A DNA stretch of 64,000 bases from Agrococcus baldri (GTDB lineage Bacteria > Actinomycetota > Actinomycetes > Actinomycetales > Microbacteriaceae), in contig BJUU01000006.1 in the NCBI GenBank assembly GCA_007988785.1, positions 57,616 through 121,615 of the forward strand, read 5' to 3'. Numbering within the stretch: the first letter of the stretch is position 1; each line of letters opens with the position of its first letter. Below are positions 56,260-64,000 of this stretch, piece after piece. The position numbers and the translations under genes are program-made. Under the pieces are notes generated by a model. It did no database searches. It was given only the letters and a program-made list of their open reading frames with translations, and was not told where the DNA came from.

Positions 56260-57897
56260 CTACACCAGTGCGTCGCGGCGGCGGAAGCGCACGGCCGCCG
56301 CGATCAGCAGAGCCGCCGCGATGCCGAGCAGCCACCAGGAGCCCGTCCAGTCGGGGTCGTCGGCGAGTGGGTTGGCGACCCAGTGGAACGGGCTGAGGTT
56401 CTGGAGCCACTCCCACGCCTCGCCCAGCAGCGGCGCGAAGTCGCCGACCAGCAGGAGTCCGATGAGCAGCACCCAGCCGAGCCAGGCCGCCGTCGACGGC
56501 AGGAAAGCGACGATCGCCGCCGCGGCCGCGAGGTAGATCGCCACCAGCGGCAGGTGCGTCGCAGCGATCGCGGTCAGCTGGCCCCAGCGGTCGTCGCCGT
56601 CCACGGCGAGCGCGCCGGCAGCACTCAGCGTGAACGCCGCCAGCACCGCGAGCGCGGTGACCGCGCCGACCAGCAGGTGGCTGCCGAGCCAGCCGAGGCG
56701 GCTGGCGGCGGTGGCGAGCACGATCTCGCCGTGCGCGGCCTCCTCGTGGCGCAGTCGCAGCACGCCCTGCATCGCGGCGGCGCAGGCGATGACGCCCACG
56801 ATGCCCGCGAGCGCTGTCATGAACATCGCCTCGGCGTCGCCGCCGCTCTGGGCACCGAGCTGTCCGACGATCGCGCGCAGCTGCTCGACGTCCTCGAGCG
56901 CCGACGCGACGACCGGCGCCAGTCTGCCGACCAGCACCCCCAGCGCGACCCCGACGAGCACCCAGCCGAGCACCGAGCCGCGCAACAGGCGACCGGTCAG
57001 CCCCAGGGGCGCGCCCGCGGGGCTCCAGCCCAGCAGGACGCTGCCGGCGCCTCGGCTGCCTCGCTCGGGCAGCAGTGACCCGCCCAGCTCGTGCCGCGAC
57101 TCGAGCGCGACGACCAGCGCGAGCAGCACGAGCACCGCGGCGACGAACAGCAGCAGCGGGGTGCCGTCTGGCTGCCACGGCGCATCGGCGAACGGATGCG
57201 TCTGGGCGCCCCAGCCGATTGGCGAGAGCCAGACGGGCCAGGCCGCCTCGACCCGGGTGAGATCCGCGCTCGGCTCGCCCAGCGCATCCCCGACCCCGCG
57301 CACGAAGAACCACAGCCCCACGACGATCGCGGCAGCGCCGTTCGCCGCGCGCGAGGTCGGGAAGATGCGGCCGGCCAGCAGGCCGACCAGCATGGCGACC
57401 GCGCCGACGCCCGCGAGCGCAGCGGCGAGCAGCAGCGAGCCGACCGGCTCGAGCCCGAGCGGCAGCGAGACGGCGAGGATCGCGGCGCACAGGACCGCGA
57501 GCTGGACGGCGCCGGCGAGCAGCATGGAGGCCAGCGGCGCCCAGCGGCCGACGGCGGTGCCGCGCACCAGCTCGGCGCGGCCGGCGTCCTCGTCGCCGCG
57601 CGAGTGCCGCACGGCGAAGAACGTCATCATGAAGCCGGCCATCACGGCCAAGAAGGCGTAGGTGGAGACGAACATCACGGCGCCGAGGCCGATGCCGGCG
57701 GGCGCGCCGCGCAGCAGCAGCAGCGCCGGCTGCGCCGACAGCACGGCCACCAGCGCGCGGCGGGCCTCCTCGTCGAAGGTCGCGCCGAGCCCGCCCAGCA
57801 CCGCCGCCCACAGCCCCGCGATCGCCACCACCCACAGCAAGAGCACGAGTCGGTCGCGGCGCAGCGCGGCGAGCAGCAGCAGCCCGGTGCCGGTCAT
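56260..57897 (-). CDS. ABC exporter permease (two ABC-2-type halves)
   Basis: Membrane subunit of 545 residues with about twelve spans in two ABC-2-like halves (about residues 1-265 and 300-545), the size of actinobacterial TnrB3-type multidrug or antibiotic exporters. Basic loops separate the halves. The ATPase gene lies 7 bp upstream. Substrate unknown. ATG 57897 is chosen because the first span follows. Confidence 0.87.
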   Translation of the reverse strand: MTGTGLLLLAALRRDRLVLLLWVVAIAGLWAAVLGGLGATFDEEARRALVAVLSAQPALLLLRGAPAGIGLGAVMFVSTYAFLAVMAGFMMTFFAVRHSRGDEDAGRAELVRGTAVGRWAPLASMLLAGAVQLAVLCAAILAVSLPLGLEPVGSLLLAAALAGVGAVAMLVGLLAGRIFPTSRAANGAAAIVVGLWFFVRGVGDALGEPSADLTRVEAAWPVWLSPIGWGAQTHPFADAPWQPDGTPLLLFVAAVLVLLALVVALESRHELGGSLLPERGSRGAGSVLLGWSPAGAPLGLTGRLLRGSVLGWVLVGVALGVLVGRLAPVVASALEDVEQLRAIVGQLGAQSGGDAEAMFMTALAGIVGVIACAAAMQGVLRLRHEEAAHGEIVLATAASRLGWLGSHLLVGAVTALAVLAAFTLSAAGALAVDGDDRWGQLTAIAATHLPLVAIYLAAAAAIVAFLPSTAAWLGWVLLIGLLLVGDFAPLLGEAWEWLQNLSPFHWVANPLADDPDWTGSWWLLGIAAALLIAAAVRFRRRDALV

Positions 57898-57904
57898 CGC
57901 CCGC

Positions 57905-59035
57905 TCACCGCTCGTGGCGACCGCGATGCGGCGGCGAGGGCGGATCGGGCGACGCCGGCCACGCGGGCAGCTCGATCGCCTCGGACGGCTCAGGCGGCTC
58001 GGCTGGCAGCCGGCCATCCGAGCCGATCGTGCCGGTCAGGTCCTCCGGCTCCGCACCCGAGCGTGCGCCGGTCTGCCCGGCGTCGGTCGACGCATCCGTC
58101 AGCACGACGTCGGCATGCTGCTCGCCCTTCGCGCGCTCGCCTCGCGCGGTCTCGACCCGCCGCGCGTCGCCGTAGTGACGCAGGAAGAGCTCCTCGAGGC
58201 TGGGTGGCGTGAGCGTGACGGCCTGCGCCTCGCGCTCGCCGAGCCAGCGCAGCACGGCAGGCACATGCTCGCCCGCGACCGAGCCGCGCACGTGCTCGCC
58301 GACGACCTGCACGTCGGTCAGCGGCAGCCCGTCGGGCGCCGGCCCTCGGTAGGCGACGACGGTGTGCTGCAGGTGCCGCAGCTCGTCGAGCGTGCCCGTC
58401 TCGACGATCGATCCGTCGCGGATGATCGAGACCGTCGAGCAGAGCCGCTCGACCTCGCTCAGGATGTGGCTCGAGAGCAGCACCGTCGCGCCGCGCTCGG
58501 CGATGCGGCGGATCTCGGCCTGGAAGACGCTCTCCATCAGCGGGTCGAGGCCGCTGGTCGGCTCGTCGAGGATGTACAGGTCGGCCTCGCTAGCGAACGC
58601 GGCGATGAGCGCCACCTTCTGCCGGTTGCCCTTCGAGTAGGCCTTCGCCTTGCGGCGCGGGTCGAGGTCGAACGCGTCGATGAGGCGTGCACGATCGGAT
58701 GCGGGTGCCCCATGCCCGCGCAGCCGCGTGATGGTGTCGATCGCCTCGCCGCCGGTGAGCCCGGGCCAGAGGGTCACGTCGCCGGGCACGTACGCGACGC
58801 GGCGATGGATGGCGACCGCGTCGCGCCAGGGATCCATGCCCAGCACGCTCGCGTCGCCGCCGCTCGCGCGCAGCATGCCCAGCAGCACGCGGATGGTGGT
58901 CGACTTGCCGGCGCCGTTCGGCCCCAGGAAGCCGTGCACCTCGCCCGCCTGCACCACGAGATCGACACCGTCGAGCGCGCGCACCCTGCCGAATCGCTTC
59001 TCGAGGCCGCGGGCCTCGATGACCGTCTCCGCCAT
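57905..59035 (-). CDS. ABC exporter ATP-binding protein
   Basis: ATPase of 376 residues. Walker A LGPNGAGKSTTIR is near residues 38-50, signature YSKGNRQKVALIAAF, Walker B LYILDEPTSGLDPL, and the switch His in LLSSHIL. The C-terminal 80 residues after the DUF4162-like domain form a Pro/Asp/Ala-rich disordered tail, an unusual extension. TAGCGT lies 7 bp before the ATG, so the operon with the permease is predicted to be leaderless. Confidence 0.92.
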   Translation of the reverse strand: MAETVIEARGLEKRFGRVRALDGVDLVVQAGEVHGFLGPNGAGKSTTIRVLLGMLRASGGDASVLGMDPWRDAVAIHRRVAYVPGDVTLWPGLTGGEAIDTITRLRGHGAPASDRARLIDAFDLDPRRKAKAYSKGNRQKVALIAAFASEADLYILDEPTSGLDPLMESVFQAEIRRIAERGATVLLSSHILSEVERLCSTVSIIRDGSIVETGTLDELRHLQHTVVAYRGPAPDGLPLTDVQVVGEHVRGSVAGEHVPAVLRWLGEREAQAVTLTPPSLEELFLRHYGDARRVETARGERAKGEQHADVVLTDASTDAGQTGARSGAEPEDLTGTIGSDGRLPAEPPEPSEAIELPAWPASPDPPSPPHRGRHER

Positions 59036-59080
59036 GGCGCCGACGCTACTCCTCGCCTGCGCGAGGCGGCTGGCTCACTC

Positions 59081-59117
59081 GGGCCGGATGCGTCAGGGCC
59101 GGATGCGTCAGGGCCGG
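59081..59117. repeat. Two and a half 15-bp tandem repeats at the ArsR gene end
   Basis: GGGCCGGATGCGTCA occurs at 59081-59095 and 59096-59110 and in part to 59117. The second copy contains the ArsR stop codon (minus strand). Confidence 0.75.
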
Positions 59118-59452
59118 TGGTGCGGCGGCTCGTCGTGGATGACGTGCTCGGCGTGCTGCAGCGTGTTGGTCACCAGCCGCGCCACGTGCTGGTCGGGCTG
59201 GCTGTAGTGCACCGAGCTGCCGTCCCGGCGCGCCACCACCAGCCGGTGGGCGCGCAGCTTCGCGAGGTGCTGCGAGACCGCCGGCACCGGGCGGCCCAGC
59301 GCCTCGGCGATCGCGCCGACGGGCAGCTCGTCGCCGTCGAGCATGGCCAGGATCGCGAGCCTGGTGGGGTCGGCCAGCAGCTTGAGCACCTCGACGGCGA
59401 CGCGCACCTCGTCGGGGCTGGCCGGGCGCGACGACCCGTCGGGAAGGCTCAT
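59108..59452 (-). CDS. ArsR/SmtB family metal-sensing repressor
   Basis: Winged-helix repressor of 114 residues. DNA-binding helix: LPVGAIAEALGRPVPAVSQHLAKLRAHRLVVARRDG (split over residues 43-78). Asp87, His89, His100 and His103 are spaced +2, +13, +16, identical to the alpha-5 metal site of CzrA (D84, H86, H97, H100), so zinc, cobalt or nickel is the predicted signal. The C-terminus HDEPPHHRP may add ligands. It lacks the alpha-3 Cys pair of arsenic sensors. Coupled by ATGA to an MFS gene upstream. Confidence 0.88.
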   Translation of the reverse strand: MSLPDGSSRPASPDEVRVAVEVLKLLADPTRLAILAMLDGDELPVGAIAEALGRPVPAVSQHLAKLRAHRLVVARRDGSSVHYSQPDQHVARLVTNTLQHAEHVIHDEPPHHRP

Positions 59453-60681
59453 GCCTGCATCGTGCCAGACGCCGTGCGCGCCGGCGCGGGCCAGAGCCGC
59501 CAGGCGACCACCGTTGCCGCGAGCGCCACGCCCGCGAGCACGAGCGCCGTGCCTGGCAGCCCGATGAAGCCCAGCCAGCCCGCGACCGGGTAGGTGAGCA
59601 GCCAGCACGCATGCGAGAGCGAGAACTGCGCGGCGAAGGCAGGGGCGAGTTCGCCGGCGGGCACACCTCGTCGGATGAGGCGGCCGACGGGCGTCTCGAC
59701 GCCGCCCCATCCCAGGCCGACGACGAGCCAGAGCGCGGCGATCGCGACGGCGCCCGGGAGTGCGGGCACGGTGACCGCGAGCGCTGCGGCGGCGGTCGCG
59801 AGCACGAGCAGCACGGCGCCGCCGAGCATCACCCGGCGCTCGGGCCAGCGCTTGAGCAGCGCGGGCAGCGCGAAGGCGGCCGTCATCGAGCCGGCGCCGT
59901 TCGCCGCCAGCAGCAGCGCGACCGCCTCATCGCCGAGGCCGAGCGAGCTCTTCGCGATCACGACGGTCTGCACGAGCACGAAGGCTCCCGCTGCTGCGAC
60001 CGCCAGGTTGAGCGCCAGGATCGGCCGCAGCGTCGGCGTGCGGAGGAACAGCCGGATGCCGTGCCGCGCCCGATCGCTGAAGGGCATCTCGGGCGCATCC
60101 GGTTCGACCCGCCGCGCGGGCACCAGGGTCGCGAGCACCAGCACGGCCGAGGCCGCGAAGCCGATCGCGGTGCCGAAGAACAGCGTGTTCGCCGGCACCA
60201 GCAGCAGCAGCACGGCGGCGAGCATCGGCGAGAGCACGGCCTCGAGGTCGTAGGCCAGCCGCGAGAGCGAGAGCGCGGCGGTGTAGTCCTCCTCGTCCTC
60301 GAGCACATCCGGGATGACCGACTGGAAGGTGGGCGTGAAGGTGGCGGAAGCCGCCTGCAGCACGAAGATGAGCAGGTAGATCTGCCAGACCTCGCCCACG
60401 AACGGCAGGCTCGCCGCCACGAGCAGCCGCACGACGTCGGAGCCGACCATCACTGCCCTGCGCGGCAGCCGGGCGAGCGCGGCGGCGGCGAGCGGCGCGA
60501 CGAACACGTAGGCGACCATCTTGATCGCGAAGGCCGTGCCGAGCACGCCGGCGGCGCCGGCAGGATCGAGCTGGAAGGCCAGCAGGCCGAGCGCGACCGT
60601 CGCGAGGCCGGTGCCCGCGAGCGCCACCACCTGCGCCAGGAAGAGGCGGCGGTAGGCGGGGTGGGCGAGGGCGCGGCGCAT
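59449..60681 (-). CDS. MFS transporter in operon with ArsR regulator
   Basis: Twelve-span major facilitator of 410 residues, close to Bcr/Cmx- or EmrB-like exporters: LFLAQVVALAGTGLATVALGLLA at the N-terminus, VFVAPLAAAALARLPRR at loop 2-3. With the downstream ArsR gene it forms one transcript behind an ArsR-type operator, so it may export a metal or metal chelate; this is inference from context. ATG 60681 is the start. Confidence 0.85.
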   Translation of the reverse strand: MRRALAHPAYRRLFLAQVVALAGTGLATVALGLLAFQLDPAGAAGVLGTAFAIKMVAYVFVAPLAAAALARLPRRAVMVGSDVVRLLVAASLPFVGEVWQIYLLIFVLQAASATFTPTFQSVIPDVLEDEEDYTAALSLSRLAYDLEAVLSPMLAAVLLLLVPANTLFFGTAIGFAASAVLVLATLVPARRVEPDAPEMPFSDRARHGIRLFLRTPTLRPILALNLAVAAAGAFVLVQTVVIAKSSLGLGDEAVALLLAANGAGSMTAAFALPALLKRWPERRVMLGGAVLLVLATAAAALAVTVPALPGAVAIAALWLVVGLGWGGVETPVGRLIRRGVPAGELAPAFAAQFSLSHACWLLTYPVAGWLGFIGLPGTALVLAGVALAATVVAWRLWPAPARTASGTMQA

Positions 60682-60707
60682 GCATCCAGCATCGTGTGAG
60701 TTGCAGA

Positions 60708-60725
60708 CTTGCGCAAGTGCGCAAG
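60708..60725. promoter_or_regulatory. ArsR-type operator of MFS/ArsR operon
   Basis: CTTGCGCA-AG-TGCGCAAG, a perfect 8-2-8 inverted repeat, 26 bp upstream of the MFS start. The 2-bp centre fits the imperfect 12-2-12 sites of SmtB/CzrA-type repressors. Confidence 0.8.
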
Positions 60726-60779
60726 CACGACGCGCGGGCGGCGCACGCATCGCAGCCCGCGGCACGGCAGAATGGGCCG

Positions 60780-61967
60780 GTGCCCTCACTGACTGCCTGG
60801 CGGAATGCCGTCTTCGCGACCTTCTTCGCGATGGGCTTCGGCTTCGCCAGCTGGATGGCCCGCGTGCCCCACGTGCGCGATCTGCTCGACGTCTCGACGG
60901 GCGAGATGGGCCTGATCCTGCTGGGCATCTCGCTCGGCTCGGTGACGGGCCTGCTGCTGGCGAGCCACATCATCCATGCGCTCGGCACCCGGCTGGTGGT
61001 CTCGGGCGGGATGATGATCGTCTCAGTCGGCCTCGCGACCGCCGGCTGGGCAGTCGACGCCGGCCTGATCTGGCTCGTGATCGGCGGCTTCATCCTGGGC
61101 GGCAGCTTCACCGGCATCACGGATGTCGCCATGAACATCAGCGGCGCCGCCAACGAGCGCGCGCTCGGCAAGCCCATCATGCCCATCTTCCACGCCTTCT
61201 TCTCGCTCGGCACGGTCGCCGGCGCAGGCATCGGCGGCCTCTGCGAGCTGCTGGGCATCGGGCTCGGCTGGCAGGCCAGCGGCATTGCGCTCATCACGAT
61301 CGCGCTGGGCCTGGTGGTCTACCGCCACCTGCCGGGCGACGTGCAGGAGGAGGACGATGAGCCGGTGACGCTGAGGGAGCGCCTCGCCGTCTGGAAGGAT
61401 CCGCGCACGATCCTGTTGGGGCTGCTGGTGCTGGGCATGTCGCTCACCGAGGGCAGCGCCAACGACTGGCTGGCGCTCACCATGGTCGACGGGCACGGCT
61501 TCTCGAACGAGGGCGGCGCGTTCATGCTCGCCCTGTTCCTGACCGCCATGACCGGGGGCCGGCTGCTGGGCGTCAAGCTGCTCGAGCGCTTCGGCCGCGT
61601 GCCGGTGCTGCGGGCCACCGCCGCCACCGCCGCGGTCGGCCTGCTGCTGGTGATCTTCGCCGAGCCCACCCCGCTGGTCATCACCGGCGTGGTGCTCTGG
61701 GGCGTCGGCGCGAGCCTCGGCTTCCCGGTCGGCATGAGCGCCGCATCCGACGAGCCGCGCCTGGCAGCGGCGCGCGTCGGCACCGTCTCGGCGATCGGCT
61801 ACATCGCCTTCCTCGCCGGGCCGCCGCTGCTCGGCCTGCTCGGCGACCTCGTCGGCATGCGCATGGCGCTGCTGGCGGTGCTCGTGTTCGTGCTGCTCTC
61901 GCTGCTCACCAGCCATGTCGCGCGCGAGCGCGGCACCGCCACATCCCCCATCAAGAAGGTCGCATGA
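60780..61967 (+). CDS. MFS transporter upstream of nucS
   Basis: Major facilitator of 395 residues with twelve spans, resembling the YbjJ/FucP-type group ([28 protein letters not shown] at the N-terminus, [16 protein letters not shown]). Possibly a sugar or drug carrier. GTG 60780 is the likely start. The end overlaps nucS by 4 bp. Confidence 0.85.
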   Translation: MPSLTAWRNAVFATFFAMGFGFASWMARVPHVRDLLDVSTGEMGLILLGISLGSVTGLLLASHIIHALGTRLVVSGGMMIVSVGLATAGWAVDAGLIWLVIGGFILGGSFTGITDVAMNISGAANERALGKPIMPIFHAFFSLGTVAGAGIGGLCELLGIGLGWQASGIALITIALGLVVYRHLPGDVQEEDDEPVTLRERLAVWKDPRTILLGLLVLGMSLTEGSANDWLALTMVDGHGFSNEGGAFMLALFLTAMTGGRLLGVKLLERFGRVPVLRATAATAAVGLLLVIFAEPTPLVITGVVLWGVGASLGFPVGMSAASDEPRLAAARVGTVSAIGYIAFLAGPPLLGLLGDLVGMRMALLAVLVFVLLSLLTSHVARERGTATSPIKKVA

Positions 61968-62659
61968 GGATCGTCGTCGCCCACTGCTCCGTCGACTACG
62001 CGGGGCGCCTCTCGGCGCACCTGCCGCTCGCGCCGCGCGTGCTGATGCTCAAGGCCGACGGGTCGATCCTCGTGCACAGCGACGGCGGCTCGTACAAGCC
62101 CCTCAACTGGATGAGCCCGCCCGCCGTCCTCACCGCATCCGCACCCGATCAGGACCAGGCGGATGCGGGCGTCACCGAGGTCTGGACGGTCACCCACAGG
62201 AAGACCGGCGACTCGCTCATCGTCAAGCTGCACGAGGTGCTCTCGGACACGGCGCACGAGCTGGGCGTCGACCCCGGCCTCGTGAAGGACGGCGTGGAGG
62301 CGCATCTGCAGGTGCTGCTCGCCGAGCAGATCGACCGGCTGGGCGAGGGCTACGAGCTGTGGCGGCGGGAGTACATGACGGCGATCGGGCCGGTCGACAT
62401 CCTCGCGCGCGACGAGGCGGGCGCGACCGTCGCGGTCGAGATCAAGCGACGGGGCGAGATCGACGGCGTCGAGCAGCTCACGCGCTACCTCGAGCTGCTC
62501 AACCGCGACCCGCGCATCGCACCGGTGACGGGCGTGTTCGCCGCGCAGGAGATCAAGCCGCAGGCGCGCACGCTCGCCGAGGATCGCGGCATCCGCTGCG
62601 TGGTGCTCGACTACGACGACATGCGCGGCATCGACTCGGCGCACGCGCGGCTGTTCTGA
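61964..62659 (+). CDS. nucS: Mismatch-specific endonuclease NucS
   Basis: Endonuclease of 231 residues that cuts at G:T, G:G and T:T mismatches together with the sliding clamp; it replaces MutS/MutL in actinobacteria. The N-terminal dimer domain begins [21 protein letters not shown]. The catalytic PD-(D/E)xK site is [10 protein letters not shown] followed by VAVEIKRRG, then QLTRYLELL. The C-terminus ends in LF with the clamp-binding type tail. Translationally coupled to the MFS gene, an arrangement without obvious functional reason. Confidence 0.96.
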   Translation: MRIVVAHCSVDYAGRLSAHLPLAPRVLMLKADGSILVHSDGGSYKPLNWMSPPAVLTASAPDQDQADAGVTEVWTVTHRKTGDSLIVKLHEVLSDTAHELGVDPGLVKDGVEAHLQVLLAEQIDRLGEGYELWRREYMTAIGPVDILARDEAGATVAVEIKRRGEIDGVEQLTRYLELLNRDPRIAPVTGVFAAQEIKPQARTLAEDRGIRCVVLDYDDMRGIDSAHARLF

Positions 62660-62722
62660 GCCGTCGCGCTCCCGAGACGGCGGCGCGCGGCGCCGGCCTG
62701 CTCGAGCGGCGTGCGTGCGGGA

Positions 62723-63538
62723 CTACTCGGCGCTGCGCGCCGGCCAGCCCTCCTCCTCGGCGTCGGTGACGTCGCTCGTGTCGAGCGAGTGGCCGTCGCG
62801 CACCGACTCGCCGGGCACCGGCTCACCGGGCACCGGCTCACCGGGCGGCGCGGGCTCTGCCGGCCCGGGCGAGGCGTCGTAGGGGTCGATGCGGTCGCGC
62901 CAGTCGCCGCCGCGCTCCGGCACCTGATCCTCCCGCGAGGCGTAGGGATCGACGTGCTCGGGCGAGGCCGCCGACGCCGGCGGCAGCTCGTCCTCGCGCG
63001 AGGCGTACGGCTCGACGCGGTCGGAGGCGGCCGCCGCGCGCTGCGGCAGCTCGTCCTCGCGCGAGGCGTAGGGCTCGACGCGCTCGGGATGCGGCGCCGA
63101 GGGCTGCGGCAGCCGATCCTCGCGCGACGCGTACGGCTCGACGTGGTCGCGCCAGTCGCCGCCGGAGGCGATGCCGCCGAAGTCCTCGTCGACGTAGGGC
63201 GACGCATCGGCCGCCCGCTCCCGCTCGTCACCGGGCCGTGTCTCATCCGTCATCGTGACCACCCCTCTCGAAGGCAGCGGGTTGCTGAACGCGACGGCGA
63301 ACGGATGCTCGGTCGTCGCGGGCGGGTCGGGCGGCTCGAGCGCGACCCCGGTCTCGTCGGCACGGGTGCCGCACGCCGGGCACTGCAGCGCTGCCACGCG
63401 GCCGACGGTGTCGACGTCCACGACGCATCCGCCGATCACCACGTCGCCGGCGTCGGCGACGTCGGCGATCGTGCCGTAGCCCCACACGATCTCGCGCATG
63501 GGGGTGCCGCAGCTCGGGCATGCCACCTCGTTCGCCAT
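62723..63538 (-). CDS. Zinc-ribbon protein with four 21-residue repeats
   Basis: Protein of 271 residues. Residues 1-60 hold two CxxC pairs (CPSCG at 7-11, CPACG at 53-57) forming a zinc ribbon. A linker follows, then four exact 21-residue repeats at 132-215 with the core VEPYASREDELP, and a GEPVPGEPV segment; this part is acidic and probably disordered. No known family for the whole protein. An internal ATG at 63253 (MTDET) with GAGGGG upstream could start a shorter product. TACCGT lies 6 bp before ATG 63538. Confidence 0.75.
   Translation of the reverse strand: MANEVACPSCGTPMREIVWGYGTIADVADAGDVVIGGCVVDVDTVGRVAALQCPACGTRADETGVALEPPDPPATTEHPFAVAFSNPLPSRGVVTMTDETRPGDERERAADASPYVDEDFGGIASGGDWRDHVEPYASREDRLPQPSAPHPERVEPYASREDELPQRAAAASDRVEPYASREDELPPASAASPEHVDPYASREDQVPERGGDWRDRIDPYDASPGPAEPAPPGEPVPGEPVPGESVRDGHSLDTSDVTDAEEEGWPARSAE
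62894..63145 (-). repeat. Four 63-bp tandem coding repeats
   Basis: The repeats encode 21-residue units beginning HVEPYASRED or RVEPYASRED. Copies differ by several bases, so they are not recent duplications. They lie in frame in the zinc-ribbon protein gene. Confidence 0.8.
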
Positions 63539-63587
63539 GCGGCAACGGTAGTGCGCCCCAGGCGCGGCGGCCAGGGGTCGATCCGGG

Positions 63588-63875
63588 TCAGGCGGTGGGC
63601 GCCTTCGCCTCCACCTCGGTGAACACGACGCGCGCCGTGCCGCGGTTCTCCATCCGGTGGGCGGCGCCGGCGGCGCGCGTGTAGGCCTCGCCCGGCGTCA
63701 GCCGCACCTCGAGCTCCTCGCCGTCCGGCAGCACCGCCCACATGACGGCGCGCTCGAGCGGCAGCACGGCGTAGTCGAGCGGATGCGTGTGCATCTCGAT
63801 GGCGTCGCCGGGCTCGATCATCCACTCGACGATGCGGAAGCGGTCGTCGTCGACGAGGGTGCGCGAGGAGGCCAT
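63588..63875 (-). CDS. Cupin domain protein
   Basis: Small single-domain cupin of 95 residues. Motif 1 is split as EPGDAIEMHTHPLDYAVLPLE with His ligands, and motif 2 is PGEAYTRAAGAAHRMENRG. A metal-binding beta-barrel is expected; substrate unknown. ATG 63875 is the start. The region is otherwise without a partner gene. Confidence 0.85.
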   Translation of the reverse strand: MASSRTLVDDDRFRIVEWMIEPGDAIEMHTHPLDYAVLPLERAVMWAVLPDGEELEVRLTPGEAYTRAAGAAHRMENRGTARVVFTEVEAKAPTA

Positions 63876-63914
63876 GACGGCATCATCGCATCCGCGGCCT
63901 CCGGCGCGGGCGGC

Positions 63915-64000
63915 TCAGGCGGGCTGCGCCGCTGCCGCCGCGCGCGCGGCCGCCGGCATCGCATCGACGATGCGCGCGAGCGGCTCGTCGCCGTGCGCCG
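63915..64000 (-). CDS. 3' end of an unidentified gene (truncated by window edge)
   Basis: The minus-strand frame ending at a TGA (63915-63917) encodes AHGDEPLARIVDAMPAA and an alanine-rich end. It continues beyond the window. The fragment is too short to name. Confidence 0.5.
   Translation of the reverse strand, partial: AHGDEPLARIVDAMPAAARAAAAAQPA

Noticed and set aside
56260..60681. Secondary-metabolite cluster suggested by the ABC and MFS exporters
   Set aside because: No synthase, tailoring or precursor gene lies nearby.

Overview
The window is about 64 kb of very GC-rich chromosomal DNA from an actinobacterium, most likely a pigmented member of the Microbacteriaceae (Agrococcus-like). 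This rests on codon use, a C50-carotenoid (decaprenoxanthin-type) cluster, NucS in place of MutSL-type repair, a mycothiol-dependent isomerase-like protein, an HspR-type HAIR operator, DUF5302 and DUF3618 proteins, and many TANNNT boxes 6-7 bp before start codons (leaderless transcription). Genes are dense and often overlap by 4 bp (ATGA/GTGA). No rRNA, tRNA, CRISPR array, insertion sequence, integrase or prophage was seen.

Layout. 1-3.4 kb: tail of a phenylacetate operon (paaC, paaD, paaE, enoyl-CoA hydratase), with REP-like palindromes, one of them inside paaD. 3.4-9.5 kb: maleylpyruvate isomerase-like protein, DUF805 protein, P-loop kinase, D-amino-acid oxidase, and an operon of a phytoene-desaturase-like flavoprotein, a membrane-anchored protein and an HTTM protein. 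9.5-16.9 kb: methyltransferase, ClpC-type ATPase behind a HAIR operator, DUF1801 protein, dicarboxylate symporter, secreted protein, PfpI-family protein, lipoprotein. 17-21.3 kb: nrdHIEF behind two NrdR boxes. 21.3-27.1 kb: a sugar locus (transketolase, ROK repressor, PTS IIA-IIB-IIC of the ascorbate type) with two copies of one operator. 27-38.6 kb: macrolide phosphotransferase-like protein, TetR-controlled membrane proteins, glutaminase-STAS, paired DUF998 proteins, MBL hydrolase, RmuC, NUDIX, EamA and MarR.

38.6-48.2 kb is the most distinctive block: a ten-gene, fully overlapping operon idi-crtE-crtB-crtI-crtYe-crtYf-crtEb-SDR-pyrimidine-dimer glycosylase-TspO. It is flanked by two paralogous MarR regulators that share an operator core. 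It looks like a combined light/UV protection unit: pigment synthesis plus a possible DNA photoproduct repair enzyme and a TspO-like membrane protein. 48.2-64 kb: PIF1-like helicase, EgtC-like amidotransferase, a small envelope-protein operon, CPBP protease, M13 peptidase, MATE exporter, ABC exporter, an MFS/ArsR pair with a textbook alpha-5 metal site, MFS/NucS, a zinc-ribbon repeat protein, a cupin and a truncated gene.

Sequence-level themes are a REP family whose arms supply stop codons of neighbouring genes, short tandem duplications at stop codons, and strong over-use of the heptamer GGATGCG/CGCATCC inside genes.
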